Positions 51,701-64,000 of a stretch of 64,000 nucleotides of DNA are shown one piece after another (position 1 is the stretch's first letter; each line of letters starts with the position of its first letter). The notes under the pieces are model-generated. The model worked only from the letters and a program-made list of their open reading frames with translations. It was not told where the DNA came from and made no database searches. The stretch lies in NCBI GenBank assembly GCA_028564675.1, contig JAOVVO010000081.1, forward strand, positions 1-64,000, given 5' to 3'. This DNA comes from Onchocerca lupi (Eukaryota > Nematoda > Chromadorea > Rhabditida > Onchocercidae). The position numbers and the translations under genes are program-made.

Positions 51701-54700
51701 TGATGCTTATATGAGCATACAGGAGGTTTGCTCATTTTCGAACTTCGTTTGTTTTAGCTCTTCACTCATTTAGAAGATGCTAAAAAATTTAAACTTCAAA
51801 AAATTTGTTCTAGCCTGCGCGAGCAATTGAAGTATATGAAATGGCGTTGAAAAATAATCCAAAGGATGATATCTTAGCTGAAAAAATAGGTCAAGCGTAT
51901 GTTCAGTGTCATTTTTATACGAAGGTATTTTAATTTCAATTCATTTATAAGAATACATTAAAAGTAAGCAGGATTTTTGAAATTTGAAAATGGTTAGTAG
52001 AAAGTTGAAAAGATTGCATTGTTATTGTATTCTGACAACATTTTTGTCGACCTTTAGTAAAATTTGAATTTAAAATTGAAAAAGAAAAAACAATTTATTA
52101 AAAGCAAGCCCAAGAAAAATTATTTTCCATTTAATGAAATTATGTACATTGATTGATGAAATCTCAGTTTTCGAGAAACTTCAATTCCCAGGCAATCAAT
52201 TACTATGAAGCAGCATTAAAAAGTGGACGTAAGCCAGTGATGAGAATGCGTTTGGCAGAATTGTTGTTTCAACTTGAATACTATGAGAAATGCGAAAAAG
52301 TACTACGTCAAGCGCTTGATGAAGATCCAAATCCTGTCGGTAAATTGAAATATTTTGATGTAACTCAAAACTTGAAGCTAAAAAGGGAATTTCATTCATT
52401 TTATATGGGCTCAAATTTGTATTTGTGATTAACAATGATTGAAGTTGACAAGTTTAAGACTAAAAATTCTAACTTATTAAAAATTGAAGAACCATTTATT
52501 GCATTAATTATAGATACACCACGGCTGGTTTAATTATATTAATTTCATTTTATTTTTCACTTTTGGATAACTAAATTTTGGAATTATCTTTCCAGACATA
52601 ACCCGAATGAGCGATCATGTATCCTATTGGTCCTTGTTATCGAAATTGCATTTCGAAAAAGGCAACTGGAAAGAAGCATCCACAGCACTAGAACGTGCAC
52701 GTGAAATTCAATTATCTATAGTTGCAAAACCACCAGGCGAGGTCGCAAATCTTGTCGATGAGAAGAAACTCGCTGCAAAGTATGTTATTAAATGTTTAAT
52801 TTACATTTCTCAGCTTTTAAATTTTTGATATATCCGACTGTATATCTTAGAACATAATAAGAAATCAAGGAGTGGATAGCTTTTGAATGTTAACCTTGTG
52901 GGCTATGACAATAAGGAATTACGGAATAAGCAGAACTTAGATCTTACTGATATTTCTTGCTTTAAAAAATATATTCTACCAGCTTAATAAATATTTGCAG
53001 AATAAGTTGTCAATTGGCAGAGCTACATTGGAATCGAAGGGATGCTAATAAAGCTATAGATCTTTATCAGGAAGCTATTTTTTTGAATAATACAGATACT
53101 AAGGTGAGAATTTCAACAATTAAATTGAGTATAGTGAAGTAAAAAGGCAAAACAGGATAGAAATACGATTAGCTAAAAAAAAAAAAATGAAAGATTTGGA
53201 AATAGTTGTGCTGGAATCCAACCACTATTTGCTGGCATGTTTAATACCATGAAGTAAGAGAAATGGAAGTATAAATTGGGATAATATTCCTTAAAAATGT
53301 CAAATGGTTTCCAAGGTTTTTTTTTTTCTCAATTACTTAAAGTCGTTTCTTCATCCATTTATTCCATGAGCCAAATTTAAGGCATATGTTTTTTTTTGAA
53401 TCCGAAATACATTAACATTTAAAACCTGAAATTTAGATAATGACAGCGCTTGCGAATTTGTATCTCTCGTTAGGTAAGCTGGATGCTTGCAATACACAAT
53501 GTCAACTGATCCTGAACGTTGATCGGAATAACGATGATGCCACATTGGTATGTCACGATCTGTTTTATTCTGTTACTTTATATTTTTATGTGCCATTTTG
53601 AATACATCGACCTTATTAATGATGATTATTGAAATTTGTTTATTGACATTATTAATAATGATTACTGGAATTTGATATTTTCTACTGCAGACCAACTTTA
53701 TTAATTGGTATTTTCAAAAAGGAAAAAAGAAACACTATTTTTTAAGCTTTATATTATTAAACTCAAAAATCGATTACCAATAATAATATAAGTAAAAAAA
53801 GTTATTATATTAGTTCTCATGTACGATATAATTATTATTAATCATATTAATTTTCGTTGCAATATATAATTATTATCATATATGCAGATGATGGCCGATC
53901 TGTTGTACCAGTCTAATGAAGCCGGTAAAGCAACTATTCATTTTACACAACTGCTCAATAGGAATCCGAGTAAGCAAATTCGGGATTTGAAAATTTGTGT
54001 TTTTATGTCATTTTTCCCAATTAGAATGCAAATTATAATGAGTATTAAAAGATCATCGGTTCGATGCCTCTTCAGACGCGATGAAATAAAACTTTGTTAG
54101 AGCTAAACTGTATGTAAATTTTATGACTAATTAAACTAAAATAAATTTCAAGCAATTGAAATGTGAAAAAGCATTATAGAAGATTTGTATAAAGCTCGAA
54201 GCATGCAATAAAATGCGTTTTTTTTTTCTTCTCTTTTTTTTAATATGAAGAGCTTTCATTGCTAGATCAGTATTATGCATTGGCAAGATGTATTGAGTTG
54301 AGTTGGCGAAGAGGTAATGTGGAACAAGCAGAAAAATATCTGAGGAATGCTCTCAACACGAATCCTCGGGCTACACTTGATGCTGGATTCAATTATTGTA
54401 AAGGATTACATGAGTGGTAATGAGATAATAGTTTTTAAAAACAAACAAATTTCAGCGAATATTATTAAAAAGTAAATGGTAGAGTCTAAAATTTAACTTT
54501 AAATACCGAAAAGTACCAGTTACAAACAAATCATTTGGAAATGAAAAATATTGGATTACACTTTCTTTTTTTATCAGTTTTTCTAATCAAGATTATTCAG
54601 TAGCAAAACCTCTTTTCTAACGATGGTTCTAAAATGCTTAGGTATACTGGAGATCCGAATGCAGCACTGCAAGCATTTAATCGTGCTCGACGTGATCTGG

Positions 54701-57350
54701 AATGGGGCGAACGAGCTACTTATAATATGATTGAAATATGTCTAAATCCGGATAATGAAATAATTGGCGGTGGAGCGCTCGACTACAATCAGGAATGCAA
54801 TGCGTTCGTTTTTGGAAATTCTTTTAGATTTCTACTTGTTTTGATAGACATAGAAATTCTGATAGATTTGAAATTGAACTCAGATTTCTGAATTTCTTTT
54901 TCAATTAAGCATTTTTTTTAAGCAAGGAAAAAATCAAAAAAAAAAATTTCTTTTACAATTAAGCAACGGAAAAATCATGTTCAATGAGATGAAATAAGAT
55001 GACGTTAAAATTGTTCTAACTTTTCCATTCTTGGCTAAAAGAACAATGATATATTTATTGTAGAAACAACGAAAATGATAGAGAAGTGGGCACAAAGACA
55101 GCGGAAGGATTTCTGAGGGTGAGATTATCCTTTTACGAAATTAAGATATTTAATAATGTTTGTGTGACAATTATCAGTTTACTTACAAATTTGTCTAAAG
55201 TAATATAAAGAAATAAGAAAAAAAGGATTCCATATTTAGTATTTGCTAGGAAAGAAAATAAATTTTATTTTAAAAAATTGAATTAATCTGTAAATATAAC
55301 TATCCGGATGTATAGCGAAAAACAGATCATTTATGTCAAAAACATTTAAATACAACAGTTGCGGTTATATATATATGTATTTGAAATCAGCTTAGACGTG
55401 TGTTGAGCAACGACTATTAACTTCTATCATGGGCCAACATGGAGATTAAGATTAGACAACCCTAACATTTCATTTTTCCGGCACAACAAATAATGAAATT
55501 GTAAAAAATGTCACTGCATAAATCTTCTAATCTAATACTTTCTATTATTTCACCTAAATCTTGATTTGCATATGCATTGGTGCTACAGTGCTTCATCTAA
55601 ATAGAAACTTATCTATAATAACTTCTGACCAATGTTTCATATGTACAGGTTAACTGAGCTATGAATATAATTGTCAATAAACAATTTAAAGTGATATTCA
55701 AATTAAAACTGAGAATCAAAAATAATACTGGACAAAATGATTCAGCAAAAAACAGTATAATATTTGAGAGACGCATAACGCGAAAAGTTATTTCTTTATA
55801 GAAATTTTTCTTCTGGAATTAAATACAAAAAACCTCGGATAGAGCTATCTCTGCAGGAATTGCGGTACAAACCTGGATTGAACCATAAGTATCATTTAAT
55901 GGAAAATTTCATCCTGTTGATGAGCAATAATCGTGCAAATGTGCAACAAGCATTGACGAATTTTCTTAGCATGGCCGAAATTGAAGATTCAGTTTGTCTT
56001 TGTACTAACATATCAATTACTTTTGAACTGATTAACTTTTCAGTAACTTCAAAAATCTTTTATTCAAGTTTTATATTTTAGGGAATCGTAAGTGTTGGCG
56101 CACTCCTCGGTTCAGCTCGAGCGTATTTAATTTTAAAACAAATACCAAAAGCGAAAGTTCAGCTGAAACGTGTACTTTCTTATTCATGGACATTGGAGGA
56201 TGCTGATTATTTAGAGAAATGTATCTTCTTTCCATAGTTTGATTGGCTTTCTCTGAATTGAGATCTGAAATGAGATGCTTATTAATCAATGGTATTACGA
56301 TTTGATAAAAGTACCAAATCAATTTACTTTTTTTTAAATTTCAATATGCTGTGGGACGATACCGGCAGCTTTTTGTATATGCTGATATCGATTCAAGAAA
56401 TTTGTAGAAATCACATGAATCGGAAATCAACGACTTGTTAAATTTTGGAAGCCTGATATTAAATGCTAAAATTGAAGAATCAAGCCTTATCACAGCTCAA
56501 TCTTTTTTCCTTTTCATCAACTACCGTATTACTAACTTTTTATTTTGAAATCCAAATAATTTTTAATAACCATCGAATAGGTTGGTTATTATTAGTCGAT
56601 ATCTACATCAATCAAAACAAAAGTGATCGAGCTTATGAAATATTGCGAACTGTTTTACAGTACAATGCGGTAAGACTTTCGAAAATTTAATATGAGAATT
56701 AACTCATAAAATCCAAGCAAATGACCAGTATTATGGTGCTAATTATTAATGGAAAAAATTAATGCTTGCTCCCGAAAATTTCCAATATTCGAAGCACTAT
56801 TTGGGAAGGTCAAGATGGAAAAACTAAATTCTGATTTAATTTCCGAAGCTAAAAATAATCGAAAAAAAAAAAATTGAACTACAAATCAATAAAGCTTTCA
56901 GAGCTCAGTGAAGGCATTTGAATATAAGGGATATTTATGTGAACGAGAGCAGAAATGGGATGAAGCAGCTGCAAATTACGAAGAAGCTTGGCGCATAAGC
57001 AAATGCAGGAATCCAACCATCGGTAAGATTATTTTTTGATATACGATCTTATTGAATTAACATCAATGAACACTTCAAGATTCAAAAAAAAAAAGCAAAG
57101 AAATTGTGGGAGGGAAATTGTACCACGTTGTTAATAATTTATGGACTATTTATTTGTCAGTCTAATTGGTAAAATTTGGCTAAAAGATGCAGAAATAAAT
57201 ATAGGCTACAAACTTGCTTACAACTATTTGAAATGTCGAAAACCATTCGAATGCATCGAAATATGCCATCGAGTGCTAGAACTTTACCCGAATTATCCAC
57301 GAATCAAACGTGAAATTATGGACAAAGCAAGAGCAACTATACGCATATAA
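45704..57350 (+). CDS. ift-139: IFT139 / TTC21B orthologue, TPR subunit of IFT-A
   Basis: This is a retrograde intraflagellar transport protein acting in cilia, which in nematodes are on sensory neurons. About 27 exons can be joined from MAEPNKEIAELDWSLFCNIF to KARATIRI-stop. TPR units run the whole length, for example LLNVEYLLAKAKYLSMDFVE (49.7 kb) and AINYYEAALKSGRKPVMRMR (52.2 kb). Family signatures are plain: LLQNPDREEI near the N-terminus; SVVFGMEYLTLLDPNLLIDI (49.2 kb); and FNYCKGLHEWRYTGDPNAAL across the exon junction at ~54.4/54.6 kb, followed by YNMIEICLNPDNEIIGG. The last exon gives YKLAYNYLKCRKPFECIEIC and YPNYPRIKREIMDKARA, as in TTC21B. Length (~1,250 aa) is near the human protein (~1,316). 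One intron, after exon ~48841-48949, seems to use a GC donor. AATAAA at 57443-57448 is a good poly-A signal. Confidence 0.95.
48997..49018. repeat. (AT)n microsatellite in an ift-139 intron
   Basis: A run of TA dinucleotides follows the unusual intron donor of the ift-139 gene. A similar (AT)n run lies at ~59691-59705. Confidence 0.9.
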
Positions 57351-57442
57351 TTAATCCAGCAAGCTTTGTAAGCCATTATGTGATGTCAAAAATTATCTTA
57401 CAGTACTATGCTTTTCTTTGTTTCCTTACAAAAAATAATAGT

Positions 57443-57448
57443 AATAAA
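57443..57448 (+). promoter_or_regulatory. Polyadenylation signal of ift-139
   Basis: A canonical AATAAA lies 93 bases after the ift-139 stop codon, a normal distance for a nematode 3' UTR. No other canonical signal lies closer to the stop. Confidence 0.65.
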
Positions 57449-57747
57449 CTGATCTTGTATAGGTTAAAGAATTTAAAAACAAATTAAATTAAATTGACTC
57501 GAACTGATGGCGAATAAGATTTCATTACAGTCAGCAATGAGAATATAAAAGTTAAATATGACTTTCAAATGCACTTCGTTCACGTGAATCATCAACTGTA
57601 TTGTTTCGTCTTTCAATGTCGTTTCTTCCTACCAGCGCTCGAAAGATGAAGTGAGTAGGAAAAAAAACTGGATCGAATGACAAAAAATGAATGAATTTCT
57701 CCCAAGAGTATTCTGAAACTCACCGTACAATTTTTCTTATCCATATC

Positions 57748-58975
57748 TACATAAGTAAAAATGTAAATGTTTGCTGATAAATGTTAAATCTCCGAAATTT
57801 CTCCACCGATTGCTTTGAAATTTTGATACAATCTTGTATTCGAATGGGCGCATGTTTCTACGACATACCAATTTTTTTAATATGTTACGTCCGTGACAAC
57901 TAAAAGCAAGTGAGCGGACTGAATTTTTTGACTCCTTCCTGCACCACGCCTTCATAAGCGAAATAAATTTTTTGGGTCCTCCCTGCACCACACCTTTGTG
58001 AGGAGAAAAAATTTATTGATTGCGCCTTTATCAACGGACAGAATTTATTCACCACGCCTACTTTCTGCATTGACCGCGGCTACTTTCTTCAACGTTTCAA
58101 ATTCTTCACCGATTGATTTGAAATTTTCGTACAACATTGCATTCGAATAGCATTTTTTAAACAGATAAGGCATGTGATTTAAGCGTTTTGATTTATTTTT
58201 TTCTTTCTGAGGACTGTAGTTGCGTCCCAGATATGTAGTCGTCATGATAGTGTATAAAGAAGTGTTTCGTTCAGGCAATTTATGGACAAACCGTTCAGTT
58301 CGGAGTTTCTGCACTGACATAGCGACTGTTTTATAATGACATAGATCGATGCAGCAGTAGCAGCAAATCGACAATCAAGGGATTTTATTTTCCTTTACAA
58401 GTGACAAATGAAAGAATAATCCAGTGATTAATTTGTTTAGATATTCTCAAATAATTTCGAATTTCGAGTTCTCAAGTAATTGCACAATGCGAGTGCAATC
58501 GATCTGCCTTAGTTCATCCAAATAATTCTTCGCAGAAGATCAAACTGAGATCGTTTTAATTGTGAATTAATTGAGGAAGAACGGGCATCAGCGAACAAGA
58601 CAAAAAATGGCTCAAATGGGAGCAGAGCGAGATGCAGACAGACTTCAGGATGCATAGTTACGAGCACGTCGATCTTGTTCTGCAGCTTCAGATTTGCTTT
58701 GCTCTGAACAGAATGAATGTGACAGGCTGAGAGGCTTATAGACATCAACGAAGAACAGGAGATCAACGTTAAAGACAATTCCATTTTAAGCAATCACGCG
58801 ATTTCAATCGCCTTGCATTCCGGTGCAACCCAGTTGAATGTGTTGCGCAGTCAGAAAAATTAAACTGTCTCAACTTGAAGAACTACCAAAACTATTAGAA
58901 ACTTTTTTTGCCGATATACCGCCGAATCAAAACGTTTCCTGTCTAAAATCAGAAAATACAATTCGTGTTTCCAAA
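57748..58975 (+). mobile_element. Helitron-like remnant, copy B, with decayed ORF traces
   Basis: It starts TCTACATAAGTAAAAATG and carries CACCGATTGCTTTGAAATTT, GTATTCGAATGGGCGCATG and CGTCCGTGACAACTAAAAG, in the same order as 9777-9960. The core motif recurs at ~58107-58155, and GCACCACGCCTT-type units repeat at ~57941-58060. Further on, the plus strand reads RTRQKMAQMGAERDADRLQD and LRARRSCSAASD between stops (~58570-58700). Near 58865-58970 it reads QLEELPKLLETFFADIPPNQ. Arg/Glu/Ala-rich blocks of this kind precede the helicase in many Helitron proteins. No Rep or helicase motif is intact, so the assignment is inferential and the copy is dead. Confidence 0.5.
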
Positions 58976-60346
58976 TGACAGTCACAAAAATTTACATTAA
59001 AAATGATTTTAAAAAGACGAAAATTTGAATGATAAAATGAATTGAAATATGATATTCAGTCTAATTAAAACTCAAAATTTCTATTCAGTTTTTATAATTT
59101 TTTCGCTGTTCGAGCCATTGAAGATTTTCGATCAACTTTATTTGAACTCACGAATAACAAGCATTCATTGAAACATTTCTTAGATCAAATTTATCTGAAT
59201 CAATTGCAATGGTTTCGTCGGATTTCAAGTTGTGATACACATGGAGGCATGGAATATTCAAGAAAGAAAACCATAAATTTTTCCATAATTGCTTCGATCG
59301 TAGCAAAACTATTATTTTACCTCGAATATTGAGAATTCACTTTATTTTTCTAAATTCGCTTTAATAGCTATAAATTCACTTCGTTTATCGAATTTATTTT
59401 AATTACACATGTCACACTCAACAGCAGTAGTTTGCTTTAATTAAACTTTAATTACATTAATTACATATGGAAATATCAGTTGGAATACTAAAAATCGCAC
59501 ACTAATTCACCATTTAAATTTTCACAGAAAGAAAAACTTGATATCAGAAATCAAAAACATATTTGTTACTCATATTTTCTTTTGTTTTAACACATGTTTC
59601 CGACCGAATCGAAAATAAACTTAAAAAAAAAAAGTTATCCTATTAGATTTAAAGCTAAATAAAAGCAAGAGCAAATAAAAATTATTATCATATATATATA
59701 TATATTTCATAATGGTTGTTAACAAGAATATTTTTTACATAAAAATTAATCTTCATATTAATTTGTATTTTTCTTCTTTAATTTTTAGCAACGATTTCTT
59801 TTCGATAAATGCCACGATAGATTTCAAAAGAATCTGAATCCAATTGCACTTTTTTTTTTTTTTTTAGAAATCACATTCCATTGTTGCCATTCCATCTTTC
59901 GCAAAAAGATTCCGTCGTATCTAAAAATTTCTGTTTCAATTGTTATATTCATTTCACTCATATGTAATTATAAAGCCGAAATATAATGAGATATATCAAA
60001 TGCTGAAGTGGAATTCAAAAAAGTAAGAATGAATTGCAGTCGAAAATAATTATAACTAATAATTCGCTTGGGATGCCACAGTATTGCTTGAAGTAACAAA
60101 AGGGTATTTCCTATGGTCGATATCTTAAAATGTGCCTTGAGCGCCTTCAAATATTATTTCCTATGGTCGATATCTTAAAATGTGCCTTGAGCGCCTTCAA
60201 ATATTATTTCCTTGTCTTCTTTTATGAGATCATTCAATATTCTCCATACAGGTTTCTTATATGGAAGAATTTTTTTGAGATTATTTCTTCAATTTCCTTT
60301 AATATTTCTCCTTTTTAATTTAATTTTTACTCGCTGATGAAATGAT
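58976..60346. other. Intergenic stretch, no gene recognised
   Basis: AT-rich sequence with (AT)n near 59691 and a 50-bp tandem duplication at 60105-60212. The right part should include the hyaluronidase 3' UTR. Confidence 0.5.
60105..60212. repeat. 50-bp perfect tandem duplication
   Basis: The unit begins TATTTCCTATGGTCGATATC and contains AATGTGCCTTGAGCGCCTTC. It is repeated twice without visible differences, plus eight bases of a third unit. The identity suggests a recent event. Confidence 0.95.
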
Positions 60347-60363
60347 TTAATTTTTACTCGCTG
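60317..60363. repeat. Short direct repeat at the hyaluronidase stop codon
   Basis: TTAATTTTTACTCGCTG occurs at ~60317-60333 and again at 60347-60363. The right copy holds the stop codon and last three codons of the hyaluronidase gene read on the minus strand. The left copy is a duplicate end in the 3' UTR. Confidence 0.85.
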
Positions 60364-63300
60364 TTTTCGCTGATGTGATATTAGCAAGATTAGCAATTTC
60401 TGGACCAAGATATTTTTTAACATAATCTGTTATACCATCGCATCGTTCTGTCATGTTTTTAGATGTCGACCAAATAATACTGCCTTGTAAACCCATATAA
60501 AAAGCTTGACCCAGTGAACTGCGTAAATCTTTCTAAAAATTGATAGTCAAAAATTTTGCAATAATTAAATGGAAGGCAAATAAATCTGAGATTCAGCAAC
60601 TGAATGACGGAATAGAATGCAAAAGTGGAAATTACATGAATAATTTTGCAAAATTTAACTTAAAATTGAATGTAAAAAAAACGAAAAAATTGTATTTGAA
60701 TTGATTTACTTCGCTGTAGAATGGATTGGAAAGATTCAATGGAAAGTACTCAAAGCCAGCGTATGCATATATCGGCACCTCCGAATTCACTTTTTTTGCG
60801 CAACGTTTAGCCTCTTGAAGGACGGAAGTGACGTACAAGCAACTTGTAATATTACTTCCTCTATGTGGTACATAGATGGACGGATAAAGAGCATCAACTT
60901 CCGTATACAAAGGTTCTATCCTGGAGAAGTATAAATTTCTCATTGAATTGTTCTTCCGAAATTTTCGCGGAAATTTAAAAATAAGTTTAAAAAACTGAGT
61001 AAAATAGATAGCCATAAGCTTTTTAATAAAAAATTACGAAAAATTATATTAAGTAAAAAAAAGCATAATGATATTGTTAGTAGAAGATAATGTATCATAT
61101 AATCTTGCCCTTTTCTTGGAAAATGGAGATTTTTCTAATCGATAAAAAGGAAAATATATTTCCTGACCGATCGTTAAATTCGTTGTACACTTTGCCACAT
61201 CCCGCAGAACCACTTTTTCCAGCACTGTAATTGCAAAATGGCATTCCATAAAATCCCCACGATGCATTTGGTCTCATTTCCTTCGCTTCACGAATAGTTG
61301 CAATTAGAAATTCCCTTAAATATTGCTGTAAGCGAAAGAAATTATTATTTGCAATGATCCAGAAATTAAACTTGTACTAATATTCAACTTAATCATTTAT
61401 ATAAACAAGAACGAGAGATGACATTTTCGTTTTAAATGTTTGCAATGATCCAGAAATTTTTCCCTTTTTAAATTAAAATTTTGAAAAAGAAAAATTAGAT
61501 TAATATTTACTCACATGGATGCATTATTGAATTCATCCATTGCAATCTTTTTAGCGTGTGAATCATTGATACCATTGTACCGAGCCTTCACATAAGTCAC
61601 CGATTCATTCTGATAAATTTTCAGCTTATAATAATTATGTTGTTCCCAAAGCGGTCGCCATCTTTCGTAATCGATAATAGCCAAACCATTGAAATTGGGA
61701 TCCGGTATGTATTGCAATATATTACTGCGGATCGTCGATAAATGAGCAGAGATATTGGCGCGCTAAAATGGAAATTTTTTTTTTTTTTTTTTTGAAAACA
61801 TTAGAAAAATGAAATAAGGGAAATAAAATCGAAAAAATCTGAATTAAATCTTTTCTTAACACATAAGAAAATATATAAACAGTTAAATATGATACTGATG
61901 CCGACGGAACAGTTCAATCAACTGTCAAAGTGATTGAAACGGAATAAAAAACTCTCACACTAATTGAGTTAGTTATGTTCTTTTCAATTTTCTCTTTGAT
62001 AACTCTGATTTTTGCTTAATTCGTAAATTGATTGAATTGTCGTGTAGAATGTCGAATTTTCCTTTGTTCTAAGCTGATTTTAATGCAAAGGTAAATCAAT
62101 CACTTCTTTGCAAGATCTTCAGTCTGCTCTTTTGTCACACTTACTACTTTGGTTCATTTTCTCGATGTATTGCGGTTACGGTTTTTTGAATGTCTTGATT
62201 TCGAGCAATTGTGTCTTGATGAATCGCTTTGTCAACGGAATGGAACTTGGCTTGGCCAATGAAATGGCCTGTAGAATAAGTAGAAATGCTGATAATATAT
62301 ACTGTGCCATATTGACAATCAACTATACATTATAAGCCTATCAAAGACGTGCTTTGTCTGTTCTTGATTTTATTGAAGATGCAATTGCTGATCTTGATTG
62401 ATGCTGATCTCTTGGACGATATTCCGCCATCGTTTGATATTAACTCTACACCGGTGTCAATGTTATCTTGCTTACCATGAAAAGCAAAATTATTTGAGCC
62501 AATGAAATGGCCAGTGGAACTTTTCTTTTTTTTTTATTTTTTTCAGATACAAATGATTAATTACAACTTTTTCTTGCAGTAAAAATCAAGTCCCTTTTAA
62601 ATAGGTAATAATGTTTCGGGATCATACTATTTGTTAATTCAAACAGATTTCAGAATGAATGAAAAATCAAGTTCTTATTGATATTATTTTATTTGACTAA
62701 TGAAACTGTAAAAGATTGAATACCAAAAACGATTAATAATTCACCTGTGGTATACCACCATTAACAGCCGATTTAGGATCAGAATAGCTATGATAGTATG
62801 GATATAAGCCGAATTTTTCTTCATAAAATACAACGATAACATCGCCGAGAAATTTATGGTCACGATTCACGAGAATACCGTAATTTTCTAGCAAATTCGT
62901 TTTAGTCAACTTCGTGCATTTTTCACTTGGCACATTCCAAATGACCTAATCTAGGCACAATTTAATATTTCAATTTTTTTTTTTTTGTATATTCCATTTT
63001 CAGCTTACTATAAAACCAAGTTTTAATTTAATTAATATGTGTCGGCACTGAATGAATTAAAACTTGATTGCATTGAGCTGAAGTTGGAATGAAAAAAAAA
63101 AAAGGAACAAAAAATTCACTTCTATAGAAAAGAAAAAAATTGACTTTTATTTCCGATGATTGACTATCAAAAAAAGAGAAAAATTTCATTTATTATTTCA
63201 AAAGGTTTTTTTTTTTAAAGGTTTTGTTGTAATTTTGAAGGCTAAACAAAATATTAGTGTCTGATAATTTCATTATTTTGTTTGTTTTTTATTGAATAAC

Positions 63301-63382
63301 AAACTTTAAATTGATTCGATTGGCGAACATTGAGGAGGATTAACCAAGTAGTAATCAAAAGTTGGGTAAGTAATCGAACCAT
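60347..63382 (-). CDS. GH56 hyaluronidase / chondroitin hydrolase, secreted, six exons
   Basis: This enzyme family cleaves beta-1,4 bonds in hyaluronan or chondroitin. Exons: 63382-63305, 62945-62745, 61762-61515, ~61314-61168, 60920-60710 and 60532-60347, ~350 residues. A signal peptide, MVRLLTQLLITTWLILLNV, precedes FKVIWNVPSEKC, the GH56 start. The catalytic motif is present as GLAIIDYERWRPLWEQ (Asp-x-Glu, exon 3). ASWGFYGMPFC, DALYPSIYV, SEVPIYAYAGFEYF and LGQAFYMGLQGSIIWS follow in family order, and CDGITDYVKKYLGPEI ends the chain. There is no C-terminal EGF-like domain. The exon 3/4 junction needs a weak acceptor (TATTTAAG), because the better-looking CTTACAG breaks the frame. The relative in C. 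elegans prefers chondroitin; the substrate here is unknown. An AG at ~63399 could accept a spliced leader. Confidence 0.93.
61763..62744. other. Intron 2 of the hyaluronidase gene, with a higher-complexity block
   Basis: The part at ~62050-62520 is of mixed composition compared with other introns. It includes an imperfect repeat: GGCCAATGAAATGGCCTGTAGAA at ~62253 and AGCCAATGAAATGGCCAGTGGAA at ~62497. A 75-codon plus-strand ORF lies in it but shows no splice or family support. It may be a decayed insertion, not identified. Confidence 0.4.
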
Positions 63383-63398
63383 TTTTGATCGCGGAACA

Positions 63399-64000
63399 CT
63401 AAAATTCGTTAAAATAATTCTCTAATATACGGTAGCAGCAAACATTTTTTAATTACTCGCAATCATTGAAAGCAAAATGCAATTTCTACATTATCTATCA
63501 TATAAGTATTCAATGGATAATCATTCGAATTACATATATTATCTGATAAGTAATTATTCGATCATATTTGAAAAAAATTGTATAGTACAAATTTAATAAC
63601 ATAGGATTCTGAGATACGAAAATTCTATCAATTTTGTAATACCTTCAGGTTTTTTTTATTTCATTTGTGACCATTAGGAACTTCCATTTGATATTTCATA
63701 ATATGAGAAAATTCTACAGTTGAATTATACTTAAATAGCATACTATATTGTTGGAAAAATTTCTGAATTTTGCAGAATAACTTATAATTTATAAAAATAG
63801 CTTGATAACTACATTTATGTTAAATAATATTCAGTACATAATAGCTGTGATTTACAATGGAAGATAGAGATGATCTGAAAATTTTCTCAAATATCAATGA
63901 GAAATGAAAATTTTTGTAGCGGGAAATTTAACAGAAATTTCCAAGCGAATGAATCATGTCTTCACTTCTTTTTTTTTTTTTTTTTGCCTTATAAAATGTT
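63399..64000. other. Region upstream of the hyaluronidase gene
   Basis: AT-rich sequence with poly-T near the window end. No further exon or gene is visible. It should contain the hyaluronidase promoter, which cannot be delimited by eye. Confidence 0.5.

Noticed and set aside
62108..62335. 75-codon ORF inside hyaluronidase intron 2
   Set aside because: Opposite strand to the host gene, with no splice signals or family match; possibly part of a decayed insertion.
1..64000. Bacterial endosymbiont (Wolbachia-type) DNA, CRISPR arrays or operon-like clusters
   Set aside because: No long uninterrupted bacterial-type ORFs, spaced repeats or tight same-strand clusters are present.

Overview
The window looks like nuclear DNA from a parasitic, probably filarial/spirurid, nematode. 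It is very AT-rich with long poly-A/T runs. Genes have many short exons (often 70-200 bp) and introns ending in TTTCAG. Start codons sit just behind AG acceptors, as expected for spliced-leader trans-splicing. Protein matches are to metazoan families. I cannot name the species, and all family calls come from motif recognition without database searches.

Left part (1-14 kb): the window opens inside a decayed BEL/Pao LTR retrotransposon on the minus strand (gag, zinc knuckles, retropepsin, start of pol). Next to it is a ~600-bp LTR-like sequence that recurs ~11 kb away beside a second, more decayed gag. Between the copies lie a ten-exon minus-strand gene for an unrecognised secreted protein (2925-5834), a frameshifted C2H2 zinc-finger pseudogene (~9.0-9.6 kb), a Helitron-like repeat fragment and a candidate solo LTR.

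Centre (14.3-28.6 kb): a 23-exon minus-strand gene for an integrin alpha subunit, ~1,170 aa, complete from signal peptide to GFFKR tail and most like PAT-2. A ~12.7-kb gene-poor stretch follows (28.6-41.3 kb). It holds simple repeats, one small candidate secreted peptide gene (32.4 kb), another short secreted-like ORF (37.6-37.9 kb) and a compositionally complex island near 39.6 kb.

Right part (41.3-64 kb): a plus-strand seven-exon gene with an EVH1-like N-terminus (possibly DCP1-like) carries a tRNA-Arg(TCT) in its first intron. Then comes the plus-strand IFT139/TTC21B orthologue (45.7-57.4 kb), a TPR protein of the ciliary IFT-A complex. A second Helitron-like remnant (57.7-59.0 kb) separates it from a minus-strand GH56 hyaluronidase/chondroitin hydrolase gene (60.3-63.4 kb). 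The genes have unrelated functions. There is no sign of an operon or of a functionally linked cluster.
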